A stretch of DNA of 64,000 nucleotides, from NCBI GenBank assembly GCA_022785125.1, contig JALFRA010000039.1:1-64000 (forward strand), in the 5' to 3' direction. The translations under genes were made by a program, and so were the position numbers. The notes under the pieces are model-generated. The model did no database searches, was not told where the DNA came from, and was given only the letters and a program-made list of their open reading frames with translations. Each line of letters starts with the position of its first letter. The first letter of the stretch is position 1. This DNA comes from Clostridiales bacterium (GTDB lineage Bacteria > Bacillota > Clostridia > Oscillospirales > Oscillospiraceae). This document shows positions 1-9,728 of the stretch, piece by piece.

Positions 1-104
1 TCTGAATGTCCTCCCTTTGCTATTCTTTGTGCAGTTGGCAGACCGCACTTTTATTATAGCAAAGGGAGTTTTTTTATCACTTTCATCGCCATAGGCTTTT
101 TGCT

Positions 105-130
105 ACCACTCGCCTAGCGAGTGGTTTTCT
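105..130 (+). terminator. Intrinsic terminator
   Basis: A 9-bp stem (105-113 with 117-125, 3-nt loop) is followed by a T-rich run. It ends transcription entering from the left of the window. Bases 1-104 show no coding region. Confidence 0.6.
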
Positions 131-135
131 TTATA

Positions 136-174
136 CAAAAAGGGGACTGCCGCCTTTGCGGCAGTCCCCTTTTG
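136..174 (+). terminator. Second intrinsic terminator, possibly bidirectional
   Basis: A long stem (about 136-153 with 158-174) is flanked by A and T runs, so it can act on either strand. It lies directly after the first terminator and insulates addB from upstream transcription. Confidence 0.75.
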
Positions 175-185
175 TGTCCGGCGCA

Positions 186-214
186 TTGTGCGGAAGCGGT
201 AAATATGCTATAAT
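186..214 (+). promoter_or_regulatory. addB promoter
   Basis: A -35 TTGTGC (186-191), a 17-nt spacer and an extended -10 (TG-C-TATAAT, 206-214) lie about 30 nt upstream of the addB start codon. Confidence 0.6.
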
Positions 215-244
215 CTCACCACTGATCAAAAAGGAGGGAGTACT

Positions 245-3200
245 ATGCTCAAGCTGCTGCTGGGCCGGTCGGGCGCCGGTAAGACTCATGCCATGCTCAC
301 AGCCATTGGACGAGCCTCGCGGCCCCAGGTCCTCATTGTGCCTGAGCAGCACTCCCATGACATGGAGCGGCAGCTGTGCGCCATTGGCGGTAACGCCATC
401 TCCCTCCACGCCGAGGTGCTCTCCTTCACCCGGCTTGCTAACCGGGTGTTCTCTGCCCACGGCGGTCTGGCGGCGCCTGCTCTGGATCAGGGAGGCCGGC
501 TGCTGCTGCTGTATACCGCCCTCAAGTCGGTGTCCGATCAGCTCAAAGTGTACCAGCGGCCCTCCCGCAAGCCCGCCTTCCTCAGCAGCCTTTTGGCCAC
601 AGTGGACGAGCTGAAAAGCTGCTGCATCAGCCCCGAACAGCTGTGGGAGGCAGGCAGCGACACCGGAGGCGGGGAGGGGGACAAGCTTACCGACCTCTCC
701 CTCATCTTTGGCGCCTATGAGGCCATGACCGCCCAGCGGTGGGCCGACCCACGGGACAAGCTGACCCGGCTGGCCGAGCTTTTGGCCCGGACCAACTGGG
801 CGGCAGGCCAGGACTTCTATGTGGATGCCTTTACCGACTTTACCCCCCAGGAGCGGCAGGTGCTTTCCGCCTTGCTGGACAAGGGAGCATCGGTGACGGT
901 GGCTCTGACCTGCGATCAGCTGGAGGAGGACGAAGGGGGCACCGGCATCTTTTCCCCTGCCCGGCGTACCGCCCGGCAGTTGCTGCGGCTGGCCAAGGAC
1001 CGGGGCGTGCCCGCTCAGGTGAAGGTGCTGACGGGGGATAAAACCGGCCGGACAGCCGCCCTGGCCCACCTGGAAGGGCAGCTGTTTGCGCCCCGGCCCG
1101 CCCCTCTGGAGGAGGGCGGGAAAGAAGTGACCCTCTTTACCGCCAATACCCCCTATTCCGAGGTAGAGTGGACGGCGGCGGAGATCCTGCGTCTGGTGCG
1201 GGAGGAGGGCTATCGCTTTCGGGATATCGCGGTGTGTGCCCGCAGCATGGAAGGGTATGGCCCTACCATCGAAACGGTATTTACCCGCTACGGGGTGCCG
1301 GTATTTCTCAGCCGCATGAGCGACATTCTGGAAAAACCCATCTTAACCTTCATTACCGCGGCCCTGGATACCGTATCCGGGGGCTACCGGTACGACGATC
1401 TCTTCCGCTGCCTCAAGACCGGCCTTACCGGTCTGAGTCAGGAGGACGTGGACCTGCTGGAGAACTACGCTCTGACCTGGAGCCTGGAGGGCAGTGCATG
1501 GACCGGCAAAAAGGACTGGACCAACCATCCCAAGGGCTACGGCCGCAAATTCACCGAGGAGGACACCGCCCTGCTGGAGCGGCTCAACGGCCTGCGGCGG
1601 CAGGTGACCGCTCCTCTGGAGGAGCTGCGGAAGCAGCCGGACAGGACAGGGAAGGGCCAGGCCATGGCCCTGTACCGCCTGCTGGAGGCCATGGGGGTAC
1701 CCGAATGTCTTGCCCAGCGGACCCAGGAACTGCAAGAGCGGGATCAGGCCGCCCTGGCGGAGGAGTATGCCCAGCTGTGGGACATCCTGTGCGGCGGCCT
1801 GGAGCAGTGCGCTCAGATTTTGGGCGACACCCCCATGGAACTGGAGGAGTTTGCCCGGCTCTTTACCCTGGTGCTCTCCCAGTATGATGTGGGCGCTATC
1901 CCCGTGTCTCTGGACCGGGTGAACGCCGGGGAAATGCCCCGGCTGGCCCACAAAAGCTACCGTGCAGTGTTCCTGCTGGGGGCGGACGACGGAGCCATCC
2001 CGGCGGTGTCCCCCTCGCCCGGCCTGCTCAGCGACGACGACCGCAGCCTGTTGGCCTCCTATGGTTTGGAACCCGCCCCCCGGACGGGGGACAAGCTGTA
2101 CCGGGAGATGACCATCGTCTATGAGACCTGCGCCCTGCCCCGGGAGAAGTTTTATGTCAGCTGGTCCGCTGCGGGAACTCAGGGGGAGGAGCACCGCCCC
2201 GCCTTCCTGGTATCCCGGCTGAGGGCGTTGCTGCCCAACCTACGCCGGGTGGAGGAGGGGAGACTGGATGGTTCCTTCCGTCTGGCGGCCCCGCGTCCCG
2301 CCCTGGAGCTGGCGGGTCGGTTTCCACAGGCGGCGGCAGCCCTCACTGCTCTGCCGGAATACGCCCCCCTGGTGGAACGTATGGCCTCTGCCGCACGCCG
2401 TGAGCGGGGGCGGCTGTCCCGCCCGGCGGTTGACGCGCTCTATGGGTGGCGGGTGCCCATGTCGGCCTCCCGGATGGACAAATACAAGGCCTGCCACTTC
2501 TCCTACTTCATGCAGTACGGCCTGAAGGCGGAACCCCGGCGGGCTGCTGGGTTCCAGGCCCCGGAATACGGCACCTTCATCCACTTCGTGCTGGAACACG
2601 TCCTCAAAGCCTGCCAGGAGCGGGGGGGCGTGAAGGAGGTGCCGCCCGAGGAACTGCGTGCTATTACCGATCAGGTGGTGGAGCAATATGTGCAGGAAGA
2701 GCTGGGGGGACTGGAGGGGGAGAGCCCCCGATTCCAGTACCTCTTCCGCCGCCTCCGTAAGTCGGTTTACGCCGTGGTGGACAACGTGGCCCAGGAGCTG
2801 CGTGCCTCCCAATTCCAGCCCATCTCCTTTGAATTGGGCTTCGGCAGCGGCAAGGATCTGCCTCCGGTGGAGCTGAACGTGGACGGGATCACCGTCAGCA
2901 TCTCCGGCTTTGTGGACCGGGTGGATGGTTGGGTCCATGACGGGCGGCTCTACCTGCGCATCGTAGACTACAAGACGGGACGCAAGTCATTTGACTTGAC
3001 AGACATCTGGCATGGAATGGGCCTTCAGATGCTGCTCTATCTTTTCACGCTAGAACGTGAGGGAAAAGAACTTTACAGTCAAGATGTGACAGGGGCTGGC
3101 GTTCTATATCTGCCCGCCAGAGACGCAGTGGTGGCGGGTAGCCGGGCCATGAGCGATGAGGCACGGCAAAAGAAGGTGGACGCTGAGCTGCGGCGTAAGG

Positions 3201-3568
3201 GCGTGGTGCTGGACGATCCCGCTGTGCTCACCGCCATGGAGGACCCGGAGGAGGGGCCCATCCGTTTCCTGCCTGTTCGGGTGAACAAGAATGGACAGAT
3301 CACCGGTGAGGCTCTGGTGTCCGCCCAGCGGCTGGGCAAGCTGGCCCGGCATACCGACCACATCCTGCGGGAGATCGGCCAGGAGCTGGCGGCGGGCAAC
3401 ATCAACGCCGACCCCTTCTGGCGGGGCCCGGAGCACAACGCCTGCCAGTGGTGCGACTACGCCGCCGCCTGCCACTTTGAGGAGGGCAGAGGGAACGATA
3501 AAAAGCGGTGGCTGCCCACCGTCAAGGGCGAGGACTTCTGGGCGGCTGTGGAGCAGGAGAAAGACTGA
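245..3568 (+). CDS. addB: ATP-dependent helicase/nuclease subunit B (AddB)
   Basis: AddB pairs with AddA to resect double-strand breaks for RecA-dependent repair. The 1107-aa protein is normal for the family. It has a Walker A motif GRSGAGKT at residues 7-14, a C-terminal RecB-like nuclease core with D908 and K910 (DYKT), and the four cysteines that hold the AddB 4Fe-4S cluster (C750, C1067, C1070, C1076). ATG 245 sits behind AAAGGAGGG. The partner addA lies 1.6 kb downstream with an unrelated transporter gene between them, whereas addB and addA are usually adjacent. Confidence 0.97.
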   Translation: MLKLLLGRSGAGKTHAMLTAIGRASRPQVLIVPEQHSHDMERQLCAIGGNAISLHAEVLSFTRLANRVFSAHGGLAAPALDQGGRLLLLYTALKSVSDQLKVYQRPSRKPAFLSSLLATVDELKSCCISPEQLWEAGSDTGGGEGDKLTDLSLIFGAYEAMTAQRWADPRDKLTRLAELLARTNWAAGQDFYVDAFTDFTPQERQVLSALLDKGASVTVALTCDQLEEDEGGTGIFSPARRTARQLLRLAKDRGVPAQVKVLTGDKTGRTAALAHLEGQLFAPRPAPLEEGGKEVTLFTANTPYSEVEWTAAEILRLVREEGYRFRDIAVCARSMEGYGPTIETVFTRYGVPVFLSRMSDILEKPILTFITAALDTVSGGYRYDDLFRCLKTGLTGLSQEDVDLLENYALTWSLEGSAWTGKKDWTNHPKGYGRKFTEEDTALLERLNGLRRQVTAPLEELRKQPDRTGKGQAMALYRLLEAMGVPECLAQRTQELQERDQAALAEEYAQLWDILCGGLEQCAQILGDTPMELEEFARLFTLVLSQYDVGAIPVSLDRVNAGEMPRLAHKSYRAVFLLGADDGAIPAVSPSPGLLSDDDRSLLASYGLEPAPRTGDKLYREMTIVYETCALPREKFYVSWSAAGTQGEEHRPAFLVSRLRALLPNLRRVEEGRLDGSFRLAAPRPALELAGRFPQAAAALTALPEYAPLVERMASAARRERGRLSRPAVDALYGWRVPMSASRMDKYKACHFSYFMQYGLKAEPRRAAGFQAPEYGTFIHFVLEHVLKACQERGGVKEVPPEELRAITDQVVEQYVQEELGGLEGESPRFQYLFRRLRKSVYAVVDNVAQELRASQFQPISFELGFGSGKDLPPVELNVDGITVSISGFVDRVDGWVHDGRLYLRIVDYKTGRKSFDLTDIWHGMGLQMLLYLFTLEREGKELYSQDVTGAGVLYLPARDAVVAGSRAMSDEARQKKVDAELRRKGVVLDDPAVLTAMEDPEEGPIRFLPVRVNKNGQITGEALVSAQRLGKLARHTDHILREIGQELAAGNINADPFWRGPEHNACQWCDYAAACHFEEGRGNDKKRWLPTVKGEDFWAAVEQEKD

Positions 3569-3662
3569 GCGCCCCCAAGCATTTCCCGGGAAACCAGCTG
3601 TTTAATCCAAGCGGACAAAGATAAAATCCTGTTAAGGATCAAAAGAAAGGAATTATAACTGT

Positions 3663-5099
3663 ATGGCGTTTTTTGGAAGCTTTTTGAGCAATACCAGCAA
3701 CTTCCTTTACACCTATATCCTTATTGCCTTGCTGATCTTCGCGGGGCTCTACTTCACCATCCGGACCAGAGCCGTCCAGTTCCGCCTGTTCCCCGAGGCC
3801 ATCCGGGTGCTGGGGGAGAAGAAGAAGGACGGCAAGGACATCTCCTCCTTCCAGGCTCTGATGATCTCCACCGCCTCCCGAGTGGGCACCGGCAACATCG
3901 CCGGTGTGGCCAATGCCATCATTGCCGCAACCCTCATCGGCGGCTACGGCGCGGTGTTCTGGATGTGGCTGCTGGCCCTCATCGGTGCGGCCTCTGCCTT
4001 TATTGAGAGCACTCTGGCCCAGTGCTACAAGGAGAAGCACGGGGAGAACTGGGTAGGCGGCCCGGCCTACTATATCCAGAAGGCCCTGGGAAGCCGGTTC
4101 TTCGGCGTGGTGTTCGCCGTGCTGCTCATCGCCTGCTTTGCCTACGGCTTCAATGCCCTCCAGGCCTATAACGCCGGCTCCGCCCTCCAGTATTATCTGC
4201 CCGACTATTCCAACAGCATCTGGCCCATGGTGGTGGGCGCGGTGCTGGCCATTCTCACCGGTGTGTGCATCTTCGGCGGCGTGAAGCGGATCAGCGCCAT
4301 CACCTCCGGCATCGTGCCTGTGATGGCCGCCATCTATATTGCCCTGGGCCTGTTCATCACCATTAAGAACATCGGTCAGGTGCCCCACATGATCTCCCTG
4401 ATCTTCTCCCAGGCCTTCGATCCCAAGGCCATGTTTGCCGGTATCGGCGCCTCCTGCATCATGCAGGGCATCAAGCGGGGCCTCTACTCCAACGAGGCCG
4501 GTATGGGCTCCGCCCCCAACGCCGCTGCCGCCGCCGACGTGTCCCACCCGGTGAAGCAGGGCCTGGTGCAGATGCTGTCCGTGTTCATCGACACCATTGT
4601 CATCTGCTCCACCACCGCCTTTATGCTACTGCTGTCCGGGGTGCCCATCGACGCCTACAGCGAGGGCATGAACTTTGTCCAGGCGGCGGTCCACGCCCAG
4701 GTGGGTTCCTTCGGCCCCATCTTCATCACCGTTTCTATTTTCCTCTTTGCCTTCAGCTCCCTGGTGGGCAACTACTACTACACCGAATCTAACTTCAAAT
4801 TCATCCGAGACTCCAAGACCGGCCTGCTGATTTTCCGGCTCACCTGCGTGGCGGCCATTTTCATCGGCGCCCAGATGAATTTCTCCATGGTGTGGGATCT
4901 GGCCGATGTGCTCATGGGCCTGATGGCTCTGGTGAATCTGGTGGCCATCCTGCTGCTGGGCGGTAAGGCTCTGAAGGTGCTGAAAGATTATGTGAACCAG
5001 AAGAAGGCGGGTAAGAACCCGGTGTACCGCTACGAGGAGGTGGGCATCGGTGATCCCGAGATCTGGGACGAGGCCCATGCCCGCAAGTGGGAGAACTGA
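3663..5099 (+). CDS. Alanine/glycine:cation symporter (AGCS family)
   Basis: A 478-aa inner-membrane protein with about ten hydrophobic helices, predicted to import a small neutral amino acid with Na+ or H+. The family signature GIKRGLYSNEAGMGSAP lies at about residues 269-285, and the conserved FWMW segment at about 99-102. It sits between addB and addA, reading the same way with gaps of 94 and 44 nt, so it is probably co-transcribed with them. Nothing connects it functionally to DNA repair. The exact substrate (Ala, Gly, Gln) cannot be read from sequence. Confidence 0.93.
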   Translation: MAFFGSFLSNTSNFLYTYILIALLIFAGLYFTIRTRAVQFRLFPEAIRVLGEKKKDGKDISSFQALMISTASRVGTGNIAGVANAIIAATLIGGYGAVFWMWLLALIGAASAFIESTLAQCYKEKHGENWVGGPAYYIQKALGSRFFGVVFAVLLIACFAYGFNALQAYNAGSALQYYLPDYSNSIWPMVVGAVLAILTGVCIFGGVKRISAITSGIVPVMAAIYIALGLFITIKNIGQVPHMISLIFSQAFDPKAMFAGIGASCIMQGIKRGLYSNEAGMGSAPNAAAAADVSHPVKQGLVQMLSVFIDTIVICSTTAFMLLLSGVPIDAYSEGMNFVQAAVHAQVGSFGPIFITVSIFLFAFSSLVGNYYYTESNFKFIRDSKTGLLIFRLTCVAAIFIGAQMNFSMVWDLADVLMGLMALVNLVAILLLGGKALKVLKDYVNQKKAGKNPVYRYEEVGIGDPEIWDEAHARKWEN

Positions 5100-5143
5100 T
5101 ATTCTGTAAATGAAACCAGATCCGATGGAAAGGAGGGAACCAG

Positions 5144-8100
5144 ATGGCCTTTTCTCTGACAGAAGAACAACAGGCGGCGGTAGACAACCGGGGGGGCGGC
5201 CTTCTGGTCTCCGCCGCGGCGGGCTCCGGTAAGACCCGGGTGCTGGTGGAGCGTCTGCTGGCCAGGGTGGAAGAGGGGGCCGACGTGGACCGCTTCCTGG
5301 TCATCACCTACACCAAAGCCGCCGCCGCCGAGCTGCGGAGCCGCATTGTGGAGGAGCTGTCCGACCGGCTGGCCCTGCGGCCCACCGACGGCCACCTGCG
5401 CCGCCAGGCCACCCTGGTGTACAAGGCGGGTATCTCCACCATCCACGCCTTCTGCGCCCAGCTGCTGCGGGAGTGCGGCCACCTGCTGGATCTGGACCCG
5501 GATTTCCGGCTGTGCGACGAGGGGGAGGCGGGCATCCTCATGCTCCGCGCCCTCAACGATGCGCTGGACAGGCGCTATGAGTCCATGGAGGCAGACTTTG
5601 CCCAGTTGGTGGACACCATGTCCGCCGGGCGGGACGACCAGCGCCTTGTCCAGATCGTGCTGGATATCCGGGGCCGGGTCCAGGCCCACCCCAATCCAAC
5701 AGTCTGGTTGCAGGAGCAGGAGCGTACCTTTGCTCTGAAGGGGGTGACCGATCCTGTCCAGACACCTTGGGGAAAGCTGCTGCTGACCGACGCCGCCGGG
5801 CAGGCCGCTTATTGGCGACGGCGGATGGAGGAGGCACGGGACCTGTGCGAGCGGGACGCCAACCTGCTGGCCAACTATGGGGACAGTGTGGCTCAGACCG
5901 CCCAGGCCTTACAGCAGTTTGAGGAGGCGGCCAGCCAGGGCTGGGATGCTGCTCGGGCCCTGCTGCCCATTCCCTTCCCCACGGTGGGCCGGAAGAAGAT
6001 GGTGGACGACCCCGCCGCTGTGGAGCGGGTGAAGGCCATCCGTACCGCCTGCAAAAAGCGGCTGGAGAAGCTGGAGGATTGGTTTGCCGACAGTGGGGAC
6101 GACCTGCTGGCCGACCTGCGGACGGTGTACCCCGCCATGCGGGGGTTGTTTGCCCTGGTGCGGGACTTTGAGACGGCCTATGCCGCCGAGAAGGCCCGGC
6201 GTGGGCTGGTGGACTTCTCCGACCTGGAACATATGGCGGTACGCCTGCTGGTGGGCGAGGACGGCAAGCCCACCGAGCTGGCCCGCCAGTGGAGCACCCG
6301 GTACGATGAGATCATGGTGGACGAGTACCAGGATACCAACGAGGTACAGAACGCCATTTTCTCCGCCCTGTCCAAAGACGGCACCAATCTGTTTATGGTG
6401 GGCGATGTGAAGCAGTCCATCTACCGCTTCCGGCTGGCCGACCCCACCATCTTCCTGGGCAAATATCGGTCTTTCAAGCCCTACACCGAGGCAGGGGAGG
6501 GGGAGGAGCGGCGGGTCATCCTGTCACGCAACTTCCGTTCCCGACCTGAGGTGCTGGAGGGGTGCAACGACCTGTTCCGGGCCGTCATGTCGGTGCCCTT
6601 CGGGGAAATGGAGTATTCTGACGATCAGGCCCTCTACCCCGGCGCTCCTTTCCAGCCGGACTCCACCTACTGCGTGGAGCTGGACGCTCTGGACGGGGAT
6701 ATTGATGGAGAAGAGGGAGCGGAGAAGGTAAGCCGGGACCTGTTGGAGGCCCGGTTTGCCGCCCGCCGCATCCGGGACCTGCTGGACCAAAACTTCCCTG
6801 TCTCCGATGGGGAGGGGGGCACCCGGCCGGTGCGTCCCTCCGATATCGTGATTCTGCTCCGCTCTCCCAACACAGTGCTGCGCCACTATGCCCGGGCTCT
6901 GGGAGAGCGGGACATCCTATGGGAGGCCGAGGGAGGCGGAGACTTCTTCGGCTCCACCGAGATCTCGGTTGCCCTGTCCCTGCTCCAGATCGTGGACAAT
7001 CCCCGGCAGGATGTGCCTCTCATCTCGGTACTGCGCTCCCCGGTGTACGGCTTCTCTGCCGACCGGCTGGCCCAGATCCGCTCAGCCAGCCCGGATACCG
7101 ACTTTTACGCTGCCCTGGTTGCCGCCGACGGGGAGGACAGTCGTGCCTTCCTGGCTGAGCTGGACGACCTGCGGTTTGGGTCAGGGGACATGAGCAGCCA
7201 TCAGCTGCTGTGGCACATCTATGACCGCACCAATCTGCTGGGCATCTTCGGCGCCATGGGGGAGGGAGAGACCCGGCAGGGCAACCTGCTGGCCCTGGCA
7301 GAGCTGGCCCGGCAGTTTGAGGGGGCAGGCCACAAGGGCCTGTTCCGGTTCCTCACCTACCTGACCCGGCTGCGAGAGAACGGAAACACCCTGATGCCTC
7401 CCGCCCCCGGCCGCATCGGCGGCGGAGTGCGTATTATGAGTATCCACAAGTCCAAGGGCCTGGAGTTTCCGGTGGTGCTGCTGTGCGGTCTGGCCCGGCG
7501 GCTCAACCGGGAGGACATGAGCCGCCCCATCCTGTTCCACCCCAAGCTGGGGGTGGGCCCCAAGGGTCTAGACGTGGAGCGGGGCATTGAATACCCCATC
7601 CTGGCCCGGATGGCGGTGGCCCGTCAGCTGGAGCGGGAGATGATGGCGGAGGAGCTGCGGCTTTTATATGTGGCCATGACCCGTGCCAAAGAGAAACTGA
7701 TCCTGTCGGTGGCTCTCACCGGCGGAGGAAAGGATCTGGAGAAGCTGGCAGGGGACGCAGGTGATCCGGTGGACCCCCAGGTGCTGCTGGCCTGTCAGAG
7801 TGTGGGCCAATGGGTGCTGCTCCATGCCCTGTGCCGCCCCGAGGCGGGAGCCCTCCGCCGGGCAGCGGGACAGGACGTGGCGTTCTTGGATACCTCCTTC
7901 GGCCCGGCATGGGACATTCGGTTTGTAGATGGAACGCCTTTGGCTCAGACGCCGCCCCGCCGCTGGACAGCCCCGAAGCGGGGGCCGGAAGAGGAAGAAG
8001 ACGGGGAGGAGCTGACCGACCGGCTGCGCTGGATCTATCCCCACGGGGAGGAGGTGGCCATCCCCTCCAAGCTCACCGCCACCCAACTGAAAGGGCGGGC

Positions 8101-8701
8101 ATTAGATGAGGAGGCGGCGGAGGAGGCCCCACGGCCCTCCAGGCCCCTCAGCTTCGGTCGTCCCCGGTTTGCCGCCGAGGAGCTGGGCCTCACCGCCGCC
8201 CAGCAGGGCACCGCTCTCCATCAGGTGCTCCAGTACATCGACTTTGAGCAGGCTGAGACGGTGGAAGGGGTGCAGGCCGAGATCGCCCGGCTGGTGGAGG
8301 GACAGTACATCACCCCCCAGCAGGGGGAGGTCGTGGACCCGGCCCCCATCGCCGCCTTCTTCCAGTCGGACTTGGGGCAGCAGATGCTCTCCTCCGTTTC
8401 CCTGCGGCGGGAGTTCAAGTTCTCCATTCTGGAGCCTGCCAACCGCTACTATCCCCAGGCGGGGGAGGGGGAGCGGGTGCTCTTCCAGGGCGTGGTGGAC
8501 TGCTACTATGAGACTCTGGAGGGCATCACGGTGGTGGACTTCAAGACCGATCGGGTGACCAAGCGCTCCGTGGCGGAGCGGGCGGAGCACTACCGCCCTC
8601 AGCTGGAGGCCTACAGCCGGGCCCTGGAGGAGATCACCGGCAAACAGGTGATTCGTAGGGTGTTGTGGTTCTTCTCGCTGAACCAGAGTGTGGATCTGTA
8701 G
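5144..8701 (+). CDS. addA: ATP-dependent helicase/nuclease subunit A (AddA)
   Basis: The helicase and second nuclease subunit of AddAB, 1185 aa. SF1A UvrD-type motifs occur in order: AAAGSGKT (24-31), VDEYQDTN, GDVKQSIYRFR, SRNFRS, IHKSKGLEFPVV and LLYVAMTRAKEKL. The C-terminal RecB-like nuclease has its catalytic D1132-F-K1134-T. ATG 5144 follows AAAGGAGGG. All expected motifs are intact, so the enzyme should be active together with AddB at 245. Confidence 0.97.
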   Translation: MAFSLTEEQQAAVDNRGGGLLVSAAAGSGKTRVLVERLLARVEEGADVDRFLVITYTKAAAAELRSRIVEELSDRLALRPTDGHLRRQATLVYKAGISTIHAFCAQLLRECGHLLDLDPDFRLCDEGEAGILMLRALNDALDRRYESMEADFAQLVDTMSAGRDDQRLVQIVLDIRGRVQAHPNPTVWLQEQERTFALKGVTDPVQTPWGKLLLTDAAGQAAYWRRRMEEARDLCERDANLLANYGDSVAQTAQALQQFEEAASQGWDAARALLPIPFPTVGRKKMVDDPAAVERVKAIRTACKKRLEKLEDWFADSGDDLLADLRTVYPAMRGLFALVRDFETAYAAEKARRGLVDFSDLEHMAVRLLVGEDGKPTELARQWSTRYDEIMVDEYQDTNEVQNAIFSALSKDGTNLFMVGDVKQSIYRFRLADPTIFLGKYRSFKPYTEAGEGEERRVILSRNFRSRPEVLEGCNDLFRAVMSVPFGEMEYSDDQALYPGAPFQPDSTYCVELDALDGDIDGEEGAEKVSRDLLEARFAARRIRDLLDQNFPVSDGEGGTRPVRPSDIVILLRSPNTVLRHYARALGERDILWEAEGGGDFFGSTEISVALSLLQIVDNPRQDVPLISVLRSPVYGFSADRLAQIRSASPDTDFYAALVAADGEDSRAFLAELDDLRFGSGDMSSHQLLWHIYDRTNLLGIFGAMGEGETRQGNLLALAELARQFEGAGHKGLFRFLTYLTRLRENGNTLMPPAPGRIGGGVRIMSIHKSKGLEFPVVLLCGLARRLNREDMSRPILFHPKLGVGPKGLDVERGIEYPILARMAVARQLEREMMAEELRLLYVAMTRAKEKLILSVALTGGGKDLEKLAGDAGDPVDPQVLLACQSVGQWVLLHALCRPEAGALRRAAGQDVAFLDTSFGPAWDIRFVDGTPLAQTPPRRWTAPKRGPEEEEDGEELTDRLRWIYPHGEEVAIPSKLTATQLKGRALDEEAAEEAPRPSRPLSFGRPRFAAEELGLTAAQQGTALHQVLQYIDFEQAETVEGVQAEIARLVEGQYITPQQGEVVDPAPIAAFFQSDLGQQMLSSVSLRREFKFSILEPANRYYPQAGEGERVLFQGVVDCYYETLEGITVVDFKTDRVTKRSVAERAEHYRPQLEAYSRALEEITGKQVIRRVLWFFSLNQSVDL

Positions 8702-8728
8702 CAATTTGAAAATTTCTGAAAAAAACGG

Positions 8729-8757
8729 TTGCAATCCACCAGTCTTTGTGCTATCAT
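8729..8757 (+). promoter_or_regulatory. rpmE promoter
   Basis: TTGCAA (8729-8734), a 17-nt spacer and TATCAT (8752-8757) lie about 70 nt upstream of the rpmE start. Confidence 0.6.
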
Positions 8758-8829
8758 ATTCTAGCGTTTATAAGGCGTGGAGGTTTGCTGCGCCGCTTCA
8801 TCCGGAACGAGAAAGAGGTGAACACAACA

Positions 8830-9033
8830 ATGAAGGAAGGCATCCATCCCAGCTACGAGCAGACCACCATCAAGTGTGCCTGCGGTAATGTGATCGAGAC
8901 CGGCTCTACCAAGAAGGACATCCGCGTGGAAGTTTGCTCCAAGTGTCACCCCTTCTTTACTGGCAAGCAGAAGATGGTGGATACTGGCGGACGTGTCAGC
9001 CGCTTCAACAAGAAGTTCGGCCTGGACAAGTAA
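8830..9033 (+). CDS. rpmE: 50S ribosomal protein L31 (zinc-type)
   Basis: A 67-aa L31. The reading frame is open further upstream, but AGAGGTGA precedes ATG 8830 and the translation from there matches L31. Four cysteines (C-x-C near residues 16-18, C-x2-C near 37-40) mark the C+ zinc-binding form used under zinc-replete conditions. The gene is monocistronic, with its own promoter and terminator. Confidence 0.97.
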   Translation: MKEGIHPSYEQTTIKCACGNVIETGSTKKDIRVEVCSKCHPFFTGKQKMVDTGGRVSRFNKKFGLDK

Positions 9034-9047
9034 GTTCGTATGCAAGG

Positions 9048-9080
9048 GGGCCCGTACCGGTTTCGGTACGGGCCCTTTTT
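9048..9080 (+). terminator. rpmE terminator
   Basis: A perfect 12-bp GC-rich stem (9048-9059 with 9064-9075), a 4-nt loop and TTTTT. Confidence 0.9.
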
Positions 9081-9190
9081 CGTTATTGCTGCCCTTGCTG
9101 GCGAATATCCGTCCCCGGCAGGAACAGCACCTTTCTTTTTTGGAGAGAGATACATATAATATAGAGTAAAGACAACAGGAGGTGCGCGCC

Positions 9191-9694
9191 ATGTTTGAAA
9201 AAATTGACCCCAAGGCGTTGGATCAGAACGTCTTTTCCCTGATCGGGGATCAGTGGATGCTCATTACCGCCGGCACCAAGGAACAGTGCAACACCATGAC
9301 CGCCAGCTGGGGCGGCCTGGGGGTGCTGTGGGGCAAGCCGGTGGCCACCGTATACATCCGGCCCCAGCGGTACACCCTGGAATTTGTGGAGCGGGAGAAC
9401 ACCTTCACCCTGTGCTTCTTTGGTGAGGCGTACCGGAAGGCCCTGGCCCTGTGCGGCTCCAAGAGCGGCCGGGATATGGATAAGGTGAAGGAGTGCGGCT
9501 TCACGGTTGCCGCCGCGGAGGGCGCTCCCTACTTTGAGGAGGCCGACCTGGTGCTGGTGTGCAAGAAGGCCTACTGGCAGGACATGGACCCCACCCACTT
9601 CCTGGACGGGGAAATTGATAGCAAGTGGTACCCTGAGAAGGATTATCACCGCATCTTCATTGGTGAGATCCTGGAGGTTTTAAGGAAAGTATAA
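9191..9694 (+). CDS. Flavin reductase-like / flavoredoxin domain protein
   Basis: A 167-aa FMN-binding split-barrel protein of the flavin reductase-like family. The N-terminal segment (WMLITAGT, then N-T-M-T-A-S-W-G-G near residue 37) is the family's flavin-binding region. ATG 9191 is chosen over an in-frame GTG at 9182 because AGGAGGTG ends 6 nt before it. A TATAAT hexamer at 9155-9160 is the likely -10. The electron donor and acceptor are unknown. hflX follows 34 nt downstream. Confidence 0.85.
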   Translation: MFEKIDPKALDQNVFSLIGDQWMLITAGTKEQCNTMTASWGGLGVLWGKPVATVYIRPQRYTLEFVERENTFTLCFFGEAYRKALALCGSKSGRDMDKVKECGFTVAAAEGAPYFEEADLVLVCKKAYWQDMDPTHFLDGEIDSKWYPEKDYHRIFIGEILEVLRKV

Positions 9695-9728
9695 TGTAGG
9701 GGCGCACCCTGCGCCCATCGGAGGACAC

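Noticed and set aside
3569..3662. Possible glycine riboswitch ahead of the AGCS transporter
   Set aside because: The 94-nt gap is too short and lacks the aptamer cores; only small palindromes are present.
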